Notes: generated by a model from the letters alone, not told the origin. A stretch of 64,000 nucleotides of DNA from Lunatimonas sp. (GCF_020832325.1 NZ_JAFIEU010000002.1:62001-126000); one strand, 5' to 3'; shown: positions 18,153-25,703, counted from the first letter of the stretch. A program made the numbers and translations.

Positions 18153-18669
18153 GCGCATTGTGATCATAGGCCCCGAGTCCACGGGTAAGAGTACCCTCAG
18201 TGCCGATCTCGCCGCCTACTTCGGCGAGCCTTGGGTACCCGAGTATGCGCGGGAATACCTGAACCAACGCAACGGCTCGTATGACTACGACGACCTATTG
18301 AAGATTGCGGAGGGCCAGGTAATCAGCGAAGATACGTTGGCGGCCTCGGCGAGGAATTTTTTGTTTTGCGACACGGATTTACACGTGATTAAGGTGTGGA
18401 GTGAACACAAATACGGTAAGGTGGATCCGTGGATTACCCAGCAGCTCAAAAGTAGGCACTATGATGCCTATATCCTTACAGGCGTAGATATGCCCTGGGA
18501 GGCGGATCCACTACGCGAGCACCCGGATCCCTCTATGCGCGCGTACTTTTACGGCGTGTATCAGCAGTTGTTGGAAGACCGGGGTCTCCCCCTTTTGGCA
18601 GTTAGCGGTCCTCCATCAACGCGCCTTACAGCAGTAATTAGCTGGCTGGAAACGGAACAGAACTGGTAG
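18145..18669 (+). CDS. NadR-like ATPase / ribosylnicotinamide kinase
   Basis: 174 residues from the ATG at 18145, which overlaps the pnuC stop; the longer track ORF starts within pnuC. Walker A is GPESTGKST (residues about 9-17), followed by VPEYAREYLNQR, FCDTDLHVIKVWSEHKYGK and LTGVDMPWEADPLREHP, matching the kinase domain of NadR. It lacks the adenylyltransferase domain and the HTH domain of enterobacterial NadR. It likely converts nicotinamide riboside to NMN and traps it in the cell. Confidence 0.9.
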   Translation: MLKRIVIIGPESTGKSTLSADLAAYFGEPWVPEYAREYLNQRNGSYDYDDLLKIAEGQVISEDTLAASARNFLFCDTDLHVIKVWSEHKYGKVDPWITQQLKSRHYDAYILTGVDMPWEADPLREHPDPSMRAYFYGVYQQLLEDRGLPLLAVSGPPSTRLTAVISWLETEQNW

Positions 18670-18743
18670 TTCCGCCTGTGGAAAAATGAATGGAATCGAA
18701 AAATATGCGGGACAAACTTTCTATTTTTAGGAAGCGATCGCCT

Positions 18744-18751
18744 TATCTTTG
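18744..18751 (+). promoter_or_regulatory. Candidate -7 element of the SMP-30 lipoprotein gene
   Basis: TATCTTTG fits TAnnTTTG and lies 35 bases before the ATG at 18787. Upstream at about -33 only a T-rich stretch is seen. Confidence 0.5.
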
Positions 18752-18786
18752 ATCATTCAACCCACGGATAGAATCCAATTACGCAC

Positions 18787-19716
18787 ATGAAGAGAAATTT
18801 GCTCCTTGCAGGGGTGGCCATGCTGGCTGCCTGCACTTCCAACTCCAGCCAAAACCAATCTGACACCATGGAAAACACATCAACCGAGGAATACTACGTC
18901 GCCAAGCCCTTTACCACCGGAGGAGAGTTTACCGGCGGGATCGAAGGGCCCGCAGTGGATAAAGCCGGAAACCTGTATGTGGTCAACGTCTTTCGCGAGG
19001 GCACTATCGGTAAGGTAACCCCGGACGGAGAGGTGTCGCTGTTTATTGAGTTGCCGGAAGGAAGTACGGGAAATGGCATCCGTTTCCATAGTTCGGGTAA
19101 GATGCTAATTGCCGACTATACCGGGCATAACGTGCTGCAGGTGGATATGGATACCAAGGAAATCAGTGTCTATGCCCACGACCCGACACTGAATCAACCT
19201 AACGACATCGCCGTTATGGACAATGATATCGTATTCGCCAGTGACCCTAGCTGGAAAAACAGCAACGGACAGATATGGAGGGTTAGTAAAGAGGGTGCGT
19301 TTGAGCTCTTGGAAGCCGATATGGGAACTACCAATGGTATCGAAGTCAGCCCTGACAACAAAACCCTGTATGTCAATGAGTCGGTGCAGCGAAACGTGTG
19401 GGCCTATGATCTGTCCCCTGAGGGAGAAGTTAGCAACAAACGATTGTTGATTCAGTTTGAAGATTTTGGCATGGACGGGATGCGTTGTGACGTTGACGGT
19501 AATTTGTACATTACCCGACATGGGAAGGGCACCGTGGTGAAACTTTCTCCAGCGGGTGAAGTGCTGGAGGAGATTACCATGTCGGGTAGCAAACCTTCCA
19601 ACATCGCCTTTGGTGGTCCCGACGGAAAAACGGCTTATGTGACATTGCAGGACAATGGCAACATCGATAGTTTCCGAGTAGAAAGCCCCGGTAGAGCATT
19701 TCGCCTATTTCAGTAG
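18787..19716 (+). CDS. SMP-30/gluconolactonase-like lipoprotein
   Basis: 309 residues. The N-terminus is a lipoprotein signal with lipobox LAAC (Cys about 16), followed by a Ser/Asn/Gln-rich linker. The body is a six-bladed SMP-30 propeller: GGIEGPAVDKAGNLYVVN, NGIRFHSSGKMLIADYTGHNV, NQPNDIAV, TNGIEVSPDNKTLYVNES and GMDGMRCDVDGNLYI supply the expected metal-binding Glu, Asn and Asp positions. It probably hydrolyses a sugar lactone at the cell surface or in the periplasm. It has its own promoter-like element and a terminator, so it is monocistronic. Confidence 0.88.
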   Translation: MKRNLLLAGVAMLAACTSNSSQNQSDTMENTSTEEYYVAKPFTTGGEFTGGIEGPAVDKAGNLYVVNVFREGTIGKVTPDGEVSLFIELPEGSTGNGIRFHSSGKMLIADYTGHNVLQVDMDTKEISVYAHDPTLNQPNDIAVMDNDIVFASDPSWKNSNGQIWRVSKEGAFELLEADMGTTNGIEVSPDNKTLYVNESVQRNVWAYDLSPEGEVSNKRLLIQFEDFGMDGMRCDVDGNLYITRHGKGTVVKLSPAGEVLEEITMSGSKPSNIAFGGPDGKTAYVTLQDNGNIDSFRVESPGRAFRLFQ

Positions 19717-19770
19717 AATCCTAATTTTTTTAGTTGGTCAAACAACTTTTTGTTTGCAATGAGCTTATAT

Positions 19771-19817
19771 AGGCCTCCTCTTCGATCGTTTGTTCGGAGG
19801 GGAGGTCTTCTTTTTTT
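19771..19817 (+). terminator. Probable terminator after the SMP-30 gene
   Basis: AGGCCTCCTCTTCGA pairs with TCGGAGGGGAGGTCT (some G-T pairs), followed by CTTTTTTT. The rest of the 19717-19936 gap shows no gene. Confidence 0.65.
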
Positions 19818-19981
19818 GAAGCTCAACCTGCTGATGAATAGGTCTATAGTATCTGATTTTTACTTTTCGAATTACTTTTTTGCGCTGAAACATAAAAAAT
19901 CCTTATGGTTCTCATACTAAATCAAAATGAAAACTTATGCGATTTTTTACAAAACTTTGCGGCGAAAAAATCAGGTATCCT

Positions 19982-21637
19982 ATGTCAGAAAATGTACTAG
20001 CACTTATTGCGCTTATTTCTCCGGCGATTTTTGTTGCCGTGGCCATCGCCTCTTGGTTTCAGCGCGGATCAAAACCACGACAGGTGATTTTAGCGGGCAA
20101 ATTTGCCACGATCAGCAGTCTGCTTATTTGTTGCATTTGTTGTTTTTACACCATCAGGTTGGGATTGATCGAGTCTGCTTTAGTCGGAATCAACGACATT
20201 GGATTTAGCGTTCGCCTAGATTCGCTTAGTCTGTTAATGCTGGGAATGATTGCGCTGCTGGGCTTTATCATAATGAAATTCAGCATCAATTATTTGGATG
20301 GAGACGAGCGTCAGGGCGTCTTCTTGGGAAGACTTGCGGCGACGATTGCATCGGTTCAAATGCTGGTTCTTTCGGGAAATATCGGGCTGTTGTTTTTAGC
20401 TTGGGTATTGACAAGTATGTCACTCCATCGCCTGTTGCTTTTCTACCGAGAGCGGCCGGGGGCTCAAATTGCTGCGAAGAAAAAGTTCATCTTGGCCCGG
20501 CTTGGGGATTTCTGCTTGTTAGTAGCCGTTGGATTACTGTACCATCAAGTAGGATCGGGTAACCTTGAAGTCATCTTTTCCTACTTTAAGCATCCCACTA
20601 CCATCGACAGTACGCTCGTGCCGGTTGAGTTAGCAGCGTTGTTTTTAGCCATGGCAGCGATTTTAAAATCTGCTCAGTTTCCTACACACGGATGGCTGGT
20701 TGAAGTAATGGAAACGCCCACCCCGGTGTCCGCATTGCTACACGCAGGTCTTTTGAATGCAGGGCCTTTTCTGATTATCCGTATGAGTTATGTCATGGAC
20801 GCTAGTACGTATGCACCGATGCTGTTGATGGCCTTGGGCGGATTTACAGCGCTTTTTGCGTCTATTGTGTACCTCACACAGACCTCCGTGAAAACTGCTT
20901 TGGGTTATTCGAGCGTTGGTCACATGGGGTTTAGCTTAATGGTTTGTGGTCTAGGTGTATATCCTGCTGCCATGCTTCACCTCGTGGCCCATTCCTTCTA
21001 CAAAGCACACGCTTTCTTATCCTCAGGTAGTGTGATCGATGTGGTCCGAGCATCCAAAATCGCCTACACACCGGAAAAAGTAGATTTGCGACGAGTTATG
21101 GGAGGTATTGTCATGGCCCTATTGATGTATACTGTATTTGCGCTAATTTGGGGTTTAAATCCCTCGAAAGACCTATCCCTACTTTTTGTCGGCGCGGTCA
21201 TCGTATTGGGGTTATCGCGTATTTTTGCCGCGGCACTAGCCGGAAAGTGGCAGCTAGCCCTGATAGCCCGTGCGATGTTTCTCGGGTTGGTGGTTACGGT
21301 TTCCTTTTTTGTATTGGAATCTGGTACCCAGTACTTACTAGGTTCCCAAGTTCCGGAGATGATGCAGCCTAATCTGATAAAAGCACTGGTGATGGGGGTT
21401 CTTTTGCTCGGCTTTGCCTTTGTCGTGTTCGTGCAACATCATCTGTGGCAGCTTTCATCCAACGCCAAATACCAAGCCCTCGCTGTTCACTTTCGAAATG
21501 GATTCTATGCCAATGCTTGGTTTGATAGGGTGATACAAGCCCTACAAGTCCCTTCTGCTGATGGCAACGAGTTGGAGAGAGTCCGTTTTTCTCTAACAAA
21601 GATCGAGGGGTCCCAAAGACGATGGCTTTTAAAGTAA
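19982..21637 (+). CDS. dabB: DabB: NuoL-like proton-channel subunit of the inorganic carbon transporter
   Basis: Membrane protein of about 551 residues from the ATG at 19982 (MSENVLALIALISPAIF); the track starts 15 codons earlier at 19937. It carries the Proton_antipo_M domain of NuoL/MrpA type, with AVELAALFLAMAAILKSAQFPTHGWLVEVMETPTPVSALLHAG being the key region (conserved Lys, His and Glu of the proton path). It has 12 or more helices. It lacks the other complex I or Mrp subunits around it. Instead, dabA follows after 55 bases, which identifies it as the proton-coupled membrane half of a DAB pump. Confidence 0.88.
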   Translation: MSENVLALIALISPAIFVAVAIASWFQRGSKPRQVILAGKFATISSLLICCICCFYTIRLGLIESALVGINDIGFSVRLDSLSLLMLGMIALLGFIIMKFSINYLDGDERQGVFLGRLAATIASVQMLVLSGNIGLLFLAWVLTSMSLHRLLLFYRERPGAQIAAKKKFILARLGDFCLLVAVGLLYHQVGSGNLEVIFSYFKHPTTIDSTLVPVELAALFLAMAAILKSAQFPTHGWLVEVMETPTPVSALLHAGLLNAGPFLIIRMSYVMDASTYAPMLLMALGGFTALFASIVYLTQTSVKTALGYSSVGHMGFSLMVCGLGVYPAAMLHLVAHSFYKAHAFLSSGSVIDVVRASKIAYTPEKVDLRRVMGGIVMALLMYTVFALIWGLNPSKDLSLLFVGAVIVLGLSRIFAAALAGKWQLALIARAMFLGLVVTVSFFVLESGTQYLLGSQVPEMMQPNLIKALVMGVLLLGFAFVVFVQHHLWQLSSNAKYQALAVHFRNGFYANAWFDRVIQALQVPSADGNELERVRFSLTKIEGSQRRWLLK

Positions 21638-21691
21638 TCAATTTGGTCGAATATTCAATAGTTAGAAGATCTGCAATCATAAAAATTCACA

Positions 21692-24169
21692 ATGGAAGAC
21701 CATTTATTAACACAAGAAAAGGAAGCGAAGGTTGCCTCGCTAGCAAGCGTACTCCAAGAGGCTTGTAAGAAGATAGCACCTGTTTGGCCCTTGGAGAATT
21801 TCGTTGCGGTGAATCCCTATTTGGGCCTTACCGATCAAAAGTTCAACAATGTTGCGCAGTATCTTGGCGCTGTCGCAGGCATACAGATGACCTTGCCCGT
21901 ATCTTTTTACCGAACCAAAATCCAGGAAGGGGTAATAACCCGGGGGGATTTGCAGGCTGCATTTAAAAAGCATTCAACCAATGAGGTAGATGTAGAGACG
22001 TTTATTCGAGGGTTAGGTGGAATTTCCGATGCAGGAGACCCCATGACATCCGTTGCCACTTTAACTGACGTTGCCACGGTCGTTTCAGGGAAAGACTGGA
22101 ATCGTTTTTCCATCTCCCGCATATCTACCTGGGCTGCTACGTATTTTGATAATGGCCAAGCGGTTTGGAATGTCTCCAATCGGCAGGGGGGTATGTTTCT
22201 GTCTTGGAAGTGGGAGTCGCAGATCGATAAAACGCCTGAGGTCACGGGTTTGAAAAACTTTCGTGCAGTGGTGAAGGCAATGCCAAACCAACCGCTATTG
22301 GCTGCGAAAAGTGCCTTGGAAGTACTAGGCGTGTCCGATGAAGCCCTGCCCATTTACCTACACCGCCTACTGTTGCGGGTAGGGGGTTGGTCAGCACATG
22401 CTGCGCGACTGGACTGGGACAATGCGTTGTACGGAAAGGAAGGAGGTGTCTTGCAGGAGTTTTTGATCATACTTATTTGCTGGGAAGCCTGCTTGCTGCA
22501 ATGCCTCAAGGAGTCTGAGCTGAACTTTGTATGGTTGGAGGCCAAGAAGCAGCTTTCCGAAGCAGGATTGAAGATAGAGATCAGTCATGCACTTTCGGAA
22601 AAGCTGTTGTTGCAGGAGGCATTTGATATCGCTATGCAGCGGGAGCTTATTACAAAATTTCAAGCTACGGATACCGTTGCTCCAGAGAAAGCAGCGAGGC
22701 CTTTGGCACAAGGGATATTTTGCATTGATGTGCGGTCAGAGGTTTTTCGGCGAAATTTGGAGCAGGTAAATCCACAGATCGAAACGATTGGGTTTGCCGG
22801 TTTTTTTGCCTTTCCGATCAATTTTGTTCCCATCGCCCACGAACAGGGTGAAGCGCAGTGCCCGGTACTAATTCCTACTGGACCCACCATTATGGAGGAA
22901 TTGCAGGATAAGGCATCGCACGAGGTAGCCTATCGGGAGCGCGTGCTGCGGTATCAAGTTAAAAAAATCTGGAAGTCATTTAAATCCGGGGCTGTAACCT
23001 GCTTCAGCTTTGTAAGTCCCATGGGGTTGTCTTTTCTGCCTAAGCTATTTACCGACTCCTTTGGGATGACACGGCCGGTACCTCACCCCGATCGTGCAGG
23101 ACTCAAAGGTATTTCATCCAAGCGCAAGACTGTATCCCTTCAGGTTTGCGATCACCACCAAGGTACCACAGGTATACCCCTGGAGAAGCAGGTTGAAATG
23201 GCCAAAACTGCCCTAAAGGCCATGTCCCTGACGGAAAACTTTGCACAGTTTGTTATGATCATTGGCCATGGAAGTACCTCTGTAAACAATCCCCACGCCA
23301 CTGGATTGGATTGTGGTGCCTGTGGCGGACACACCGGGGAGGCCAACGCCAAAGTGGCTGCGGCAGTGCTAAATGGTAAGCAAGTAAGAGAAGCACTGCG
23401 CAAACAAGGAATAGCCATTCCGGTTGACACGGTGTTTTTGGCATGTCTCCACGATACCACCACCGATGAAGTAACCGTATTTAACGAGGATGCGGTGCCG
23501 GAGTCGATGGTAGAAGATTATACTACGTTGACCACGTCCTTATCTAAAGCTGCTAAAGCGACCCGTGCTGAGCGGGGACTGCGCATGGCGATAACGAGAA
23601 ATCAGGATAAGGCGGTGCTGGCAAGGAGCAAAGACTGGTCGCAGGTCCGACCGGAGTGGGGTCTGGCGGGTTGCCATGCCTTCGTGGTGGCACCACGCAA
23701 TCGTACCAAGCATATAGATCTAGGTGGCAAATCGTTTTTACACTCCTATGATTGGAAAAAAGACAGCGGATTTTCCATCTTGGAACTGATCATGACCGCT
23801 CCGATGGTAGTAACGAGTTGGATCAATCTTCAATACTATGGATCTACCGTGGACAATCTGCATTTCGGTTCCGGAAACAAGACCTTGCATAACGTAACAT
23901 CCGGAACCGGCGTGCTCGAGGGCTACTCTGGCGACCTGCGGGTAGGGCTACCTTTGCAGTCGGTGCATGATGGGGAAAAGTACCAGCACGAACCGGTAAG
24001 GCTCAATGTGATTATCGAGGCACCCTTGGATGCCATGAATGGGATTCTAGAAAAGCACAGTACCGTAAAAAATCTCTGCGACAACGGCTGGATTTCCCTC
24101 TTGGCCCTGAATGAGGAGGGCAAAGTGGCTTATCGCTACGAAGGAGGTTTGCAGTGGGAATGTGTCTAA
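21692..24169 (+). CDS. dabA: DabA: zinc-dependent inorganic carbon transporter subunit (DUF2309)
   Basis: 825 residues, formerly UPF0753/DUF2309. DabA resembles a beta-carbonic anhydrase and, with DabB, is proposed to hydrate CO2 vectorially and so accumulate bicarbonate. Candidate zinc ligands are visible: Cys344 and Asp346 in GIFCIDVRSEVFRR, His526 in IIGHGSTS and Cys541 in TGLDCGACGGHTG. The 15-residue His-to-Cys spacing is the same as in the characterised DAB2 protein. The opening PVWPLENFVAVNPYLGL is also typical. It is soluble and associates with DabB at the membrane. It ends before a hairpin terminator. Confidence 0.93.
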   Translation: MEDHLLTQEKEAKVASLASVLQEACKKIAPVWPLENFVAVNPYLGLTDQKFNNVAQYLGAVAGIQMTLPVSFYRTKIQEGVITRGDLQAAFKKHSTNEVDVETFIRGLGGISDAGDPMTSVATLTDVATVVSGKDWNRFSISRISTWAATYFDNGQAVWNVSNRQGGMFLSWKWESQIDKTPEVTGLKNFRAVVKAMPNQPLLAAKSALEVLGVSDEALPIYLHRLLLRVGGWSAHAARLDWDNALYGKEGGVLQEFLIILICWEACLLQCLKESELNFVWLEAKKQLSEAGLKIEISHALSEKLLLQEAFDIAMQRELITKFQATDTVAPEKAARPLAQGIFCIDVRSEVFRRNLEQVNPQIETIGFAGFFAFPINFVPIAHEQGEAQCPVLIPTGPTIMEELQDKASHEVAYRERVLRYQVKKIWKSFKSGAVTCFSFVSPMGLSFLPKLFTDSFGMTRPVPHPDRAGLKGISSKRKTVSLQVCDHHQGTTGIPLEKQVEMAKTALKAMSLTENFAQFVMIIGHGSTSVNNPHATGLDCGACGGHTGEANAKVAAAVLNGKQVREALRKQGIAIPVDTVFLACLHDTTTDEVTVFNEDAVPESMVEDYTTLTTSLSKAAKATRAERGLRMAITRNQDKAVLARSKDWSQVRPEWGLAGCHAFVVAPRNRTKHIDLGGKSFLHSYDWKKDSGFSILELIMTAPMVVTSWINLQYYGSTVDNLHFGSGNKTLHNVTSGTGVLEGYSGDLRVGLPLQSVHDGEKYQHEPVRLNVIIEAPLDAMNGILEKHSTVKNLCDNGWISLLALNEEGKVAYRYEGGLQWECV

Positions 24170-24191
24170 TTGAAGAAGATAGAAAGTGTGT

Positions 24192-24227
24192 AAAAAGCCA
24201 GGGGGATATTTCTTCTTGGCTTTTTTT
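24192..24227 (+). terminator. Terminator after dabA
   Basis: AAAAAGCCA ... TGGCTTTTT with a 16-base loop, continuing in T residues; 22 bases after the dabA stop. Confidence 0.65.
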
Positions 24228-24275
24228 CTTGGCATAAAATACAAGCTGCTTCGAGGGAAGCGGGGAGTGAAGAAA

Positions 24276-24304
24276 CAAAAAAAGCTGTCCATTTATGGAC
24301 AGCT
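24276..24304 (-). terminator. Terminator of tRNA-Asn
   Basis: Minus strand AGCTGTCCAT-AA-ATGGACAGCT followed by seven T residues, 6 bases after the tRNA-Asn 3' end. Confidence 0.85.
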
Positions 24305-24310
24305 TTTTCG

Positions 24311-24384
24311 CTCCTCCTCTTGGGCTCGAACCAAGGACCCTTTGATTAACAGTCAAATGCTCTAACCAACTGAGCTAAGGAGGA
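24311..24384 (-). tRNA. tRNA-Asn (GTT)
   Basis: A complete cloverleaf reads on the minus strand: acceptor TCCTCCT/AGGAGGA, D arm AGCTCAGTTGGTTAGAGC, anticodon stem TTTGA/TCAAA with loop CTGTTAA (anticodon GTT), T arm CTTGG-TTCGAGC-CCAAG, and discriminator G. 74 bases, CCA not encoded. Its 3' half (32 bases with the flank) is repeated exactly, inverted, at 25673-25704. Confidence 0.95.
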
Positions 24385-24421
24385 ATGTTATCGAAAAAAG
24401 GCATACCCGTTTTTCGTGATG

Positions 24422-24453
24422 CAAACATAACAGGTTCCTTATTTTTTTCCAAA
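24422..24453 (-). promoter_or_regulatory. Promoter of tRNA-Asn
   Basis: Minus strand TTTG, 20 bases, then TATGTTTG: an exact match to the Bacteroidota consensus TTTG-N(19-21)-TAnnTTTG. It lies about 37 bases upstream of the mature tRNA end. Between here and 24617 no gene is seen. Confidence 0.8.
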
Positions 24454-24616
24454 TTACCCAGGGAAAAAATGTACCTCCCCAATTTGTACCACACAATACA
24501 AGCTAGCAGTCAAGTGGTTAATTTTTCTAAAACCACCCTTCAACATGCCTTGGGAAAGAAAGGGATAGGTATATATGAAAACTGCAGGTCAAATTTTTAA
24601 TTTTCTAAATTTATTC

Positions 24617-24624
24617 TAATTTTG
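24617..24624 (+). promoter_or_regulatory. Candidate promoter (-7) of the tRNA-Pro array
   Basis: TAATTTTG fits TAnnTTTG and lies 40 bases before the first tRNA-like copy, the same spacing as for tRNA-Asn. The -33 position holds only TTTT. No comparable element precedes the later tRNA copies or the GIY-YIG genes. Confidence 0.5.
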
Positions 24625-24664
24625 CAGTCCACAAACGTGTGATATACTCGTTCAGGGTGAATCT

Positions 24665-24738
24665 CGGGGTGTAGCGCAGTCCGGTAGCGTATCCTGACAG
24701 GAGTCAGGAGGGTCGTGGGTTGAAATCCTGAATTTGAA
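24665..24738 (+). pseudogene. Degenerate tRNA-Pro copy (unit 1)
   Basis: The first 30 bases are identical to the intact tRNA-Pro 100 bases downstream, covering acceptor and D arm, and GGTCGTGGGTT of the variable/T region is kept. The anticodon arm is instead the palindrome TCCTGAC-AGGA-GTCAGGA (either 5-bp stem with 8-base loop or 7-bp stem with tetraloop), the T loop is TTGAAAT, and the 3' acceptor strand does not pair with CGGGGTG. It is unlikely to be charged or to work in translation. Confidence 0.8.
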
Positions 24739-24764
24739 TTAAAAAAATAGTAAACAGAGAATCT

Positions 24765-24838
24765 CGGGGTGTAGCGCAGTCCGGTAGCGTACTTGCATGG
24801 GGTGCAAGGGGTCGTGGGTTCAAATCCCGCCACCCCGA
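24765..24838 (+). tRNA. tRNA-Pro (GGG)
   Basis: Complete cloverleaf: acceptor CGGGGTG/CACCCCG, D arm GCGCAGTCCGGTAGCGT, anticodon stem CTTGC/GCAAG with loop ATGGGGT (anticodon GGG), T arm GTGGG-TTCAAAT-CCCGC, discriminator A. 74 bases, CCA not encoded. It is followed by a perfect terminator hairpin and then directly by a GIY-YIG gene. Confidence 0.95.
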
Positions 24839-25032
24839 CGAGAGTTTAGCCAGACTGTATCCCAGTCTGGCTTTTTTATGGCATACGTTGTCTACATACT
24901 TTATTCACCGTCCTTGTGCCGATTCTACGTTGGTCAGACGGAGGACCTCGTCGACAGGCTGATCCGGCACAATTCGGGCAGGAACAAGTCCACCAAGGCT
25001 GGTGTGCCTTGGACTTTGGTGCACTCGGAACA
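24833..25032 (+). repeat. Direct repeat, copy A (tRNA 3' end, terminator, 5' part of GIY-YIG gene)
   Basis: About 200 bases nearly identical to 25273-25473 (seven differences noticed, one being an extra T). The match stops sharply inside the GIY-YIG reading frame. Confidence 0.9.
24848..24877 (+). terminator. Terminator of tRNA-Pro, abutting the GIY-YIG start
   Basis: Perfect 10-bp stem AGCCAGACTG-TATCC-CAGTCTGGCT with a T6 tract. The T tract is followed with no gap by the ATG of the GIY-YIG gene. Confidence 0.88.
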
Positions 25033-25135
25033 GGCTCCAAACCGGGCTGAGGCACTGGCAAGGGAAAGAAAGATAAAGAATCTCGGAGCACGGAGATATC
25101 TCAGAAACCTGGGCATAGACTTTGGCCTCAACTAG
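24878..25135 (+). CDS. Small GIY-YIG nuclease domain protein (copy A)
   Basis: 85 residues from the ATG at 24878. The track's 24797 start translates the tRNA and is an artefact. A stand-alone GIY-YIG domain of the URI/YhbQ-like type: VVYILYS and FYVG stand for the GIY and YIG strands, LVDRLIRHNSG supplies the catalytic Arg, ALARERKIKNLG the metal-binding Glu, and the helix ends in GARRYLRNLG. The enzyme class cuts DNA at branched or specific sites; the target here is unknown. It has no visible promoter and sits straight after the tRNA terminator, so expression would need read-through or a hidden promoter. Confidence 0.88.
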   Translation: MAYVVYILYSPSLCRFYVGQTEDLVDRLIRHNSGRNKSTKAGVPWTLVHSEQAPNRAEALARERKIKNLGARRYLRNLGIDFGLN

Positions 25136-25181
25136 GAAAATGATTAAGCGGCGCCGGAATCCGAAAACACAGATAATTAAC

Positions 25182-25278
25182 AGGGGCTGCAGCGCAGTCC
25201 GGTAGCGTATCCTGACTGGTGTCAGGACGGTCGTGGGTTCAAATAGAGCGGACCCTGATGGCAATCAGGGTACCCCGA
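25182..25278 (+). pseudogene. Degenerate, enlarged tRNA-Pro copy (unit 3)
   Basis: It keeps GCGCAGTCCGGTAGCGTA, GGTCGTGGGTTCAAAT and the 3' ACCCCGACGAGAG. The anticodon arm is TCCTGAC-TGGT-GTCAGGA. The 3' side of the T stem is replaced by about 27 bases containing a second palindrome ACCCTGAT-GGCA-ATCAGGGT preceded by AGAGCGG, which itself looks like the D-arm side of another tRNA. The 5' acceptor strand (GGGGCTG) no longer pairs well. Confidence 0.75.
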
Positions 25279-25473
25279 CGAGAGTTTAGCCAGTCTGTAT
25301 CCCAGTCTGGCTTTTTTTATGGCATACGTTGTCTACATACTTTATTCACCGTCCTTGGGCCGATTCTACGTTGGTCCGACGGAGGACCTAGTCGACAGGC
25401 TGATCCGGCACAATTCGGGCGGGAACAAGTCCGCCAAGGCTGGTGTGCCTTGGACTTTGGTGCACTCGGAACA
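25273..25473 (+). repeat. Direct repeat, copy B
   Basis: Partner of 24833-25032, in the same orientation 440 bases away. Similarity falls off immediately after the common GGAACA. Confidence 0.9.
25288..25318 (+). terminator. Terminator-like hairpin before GIY-YIG copy B
   Basis: AGCCAGTCTG-TATCC-CAGTCTGGCT with one internal mismatch compared with copy A, then T7 and directly the ATG. Confidence 0.75.
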
Positions 25474-25606
25474 TTTGCCAGACAGGGTAGTAGCAATTGT
25501 AAAGGAAAAGCAGATAAAAGACCTTGGTGCCAGAAGATGCCTAAAAAGTATTGATAAAGAGTTTGGAACGGACAGTTGTGATATTCATTCGCCTCCAGAC
25601 GTATAA
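25319..25606 (+). CDS. Small GIY-YIG nuclease domain protein (copy B)
   Basis: 95 residues. Residues 1-52 are almost identical to copy A (VVYILYS, FYVG, DRLIRHNSG kept). From about residue 53 it diverges: EHLPDRVVAIVKEKQIKDLG against EQAPNRAEALARERKIKNLG, with a different, longer tail. The putative catalytic Glu (VKEKQIK) is kept. FYVGPTED replaces FYVGQTED. Like copy A it follows a tRNA-like copy and a terminator hairpin. The mosaic pattern suggests gene conversion between two different GIY-YIG genes. Confidence 0.85.
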   Translation: MAYVVYILYSPSLGRFYVGPTEDLVDRLIRHNSGGNKSAKAGVPWTLVHSEHLPDRVVAIVKEKQIKDLGARRCLKSIDKEFGTDSCDIHSPPDV

Positions 25607-25625
25607 AGCACCTATTGACTAATTT

Positions 25626-25703
25626 TCCTGGGGGTTAGCGCCTTAGGTTAGGGCATCCTGACGGTAGTCAGGAGGGTCCTTGGTTCGAGCCCAAGAGGAG
25701 GAG
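25626..25703 (+). pseudogene. Degenerate tRNA-Asn-like copy (unit 4)
   Basis: The 3' half (T arm, acceptor AGGAGGA, discriminator G) is identical to tRNA-Asn at 24311. The D arm is altered (TTAGCGCCTTAGGTTAGGGC), the 5' acceptor TCCTGGG pairs only in part, and the anticodon arm is TCCTGAC-GGTA-GTCAGGA, the same palindrome type as in the tRNA-Pro-like copies. With the extra flanking bases, 25673-25704 is a perfect inverted copy of 24310-24341. Confidence 0.8.

Noticed and set aside
19937-21637. Reading the NuoL-like gene as a complex I or Mrp antiporter subunit
   Set aside because: No other nuo or mrp genes are adjacent, and dabA follows directly.
24597-24833. 78-residue minus-strand ORF (MAGFEPTTPCTPC...)
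   Set aside because: It is the reverse translation of two tRNA-Pro copies; the FEPTTP-type sequence is a known tRNA artefact.
24797-24877. N-terminal extension of GIY-YIG copy A
   Set aside because: Its 27 codons translate the tRNA-Pro 3' half and the terminator hairpin; the family sequence begins at the ATG at 24878.
24905-25264. 119-residue minus-strand ORF over the GIY-YIG/tRNA region
   Set aside because: Antisense to a GIY-YIG gene and a tRNA-like copy; no family features.
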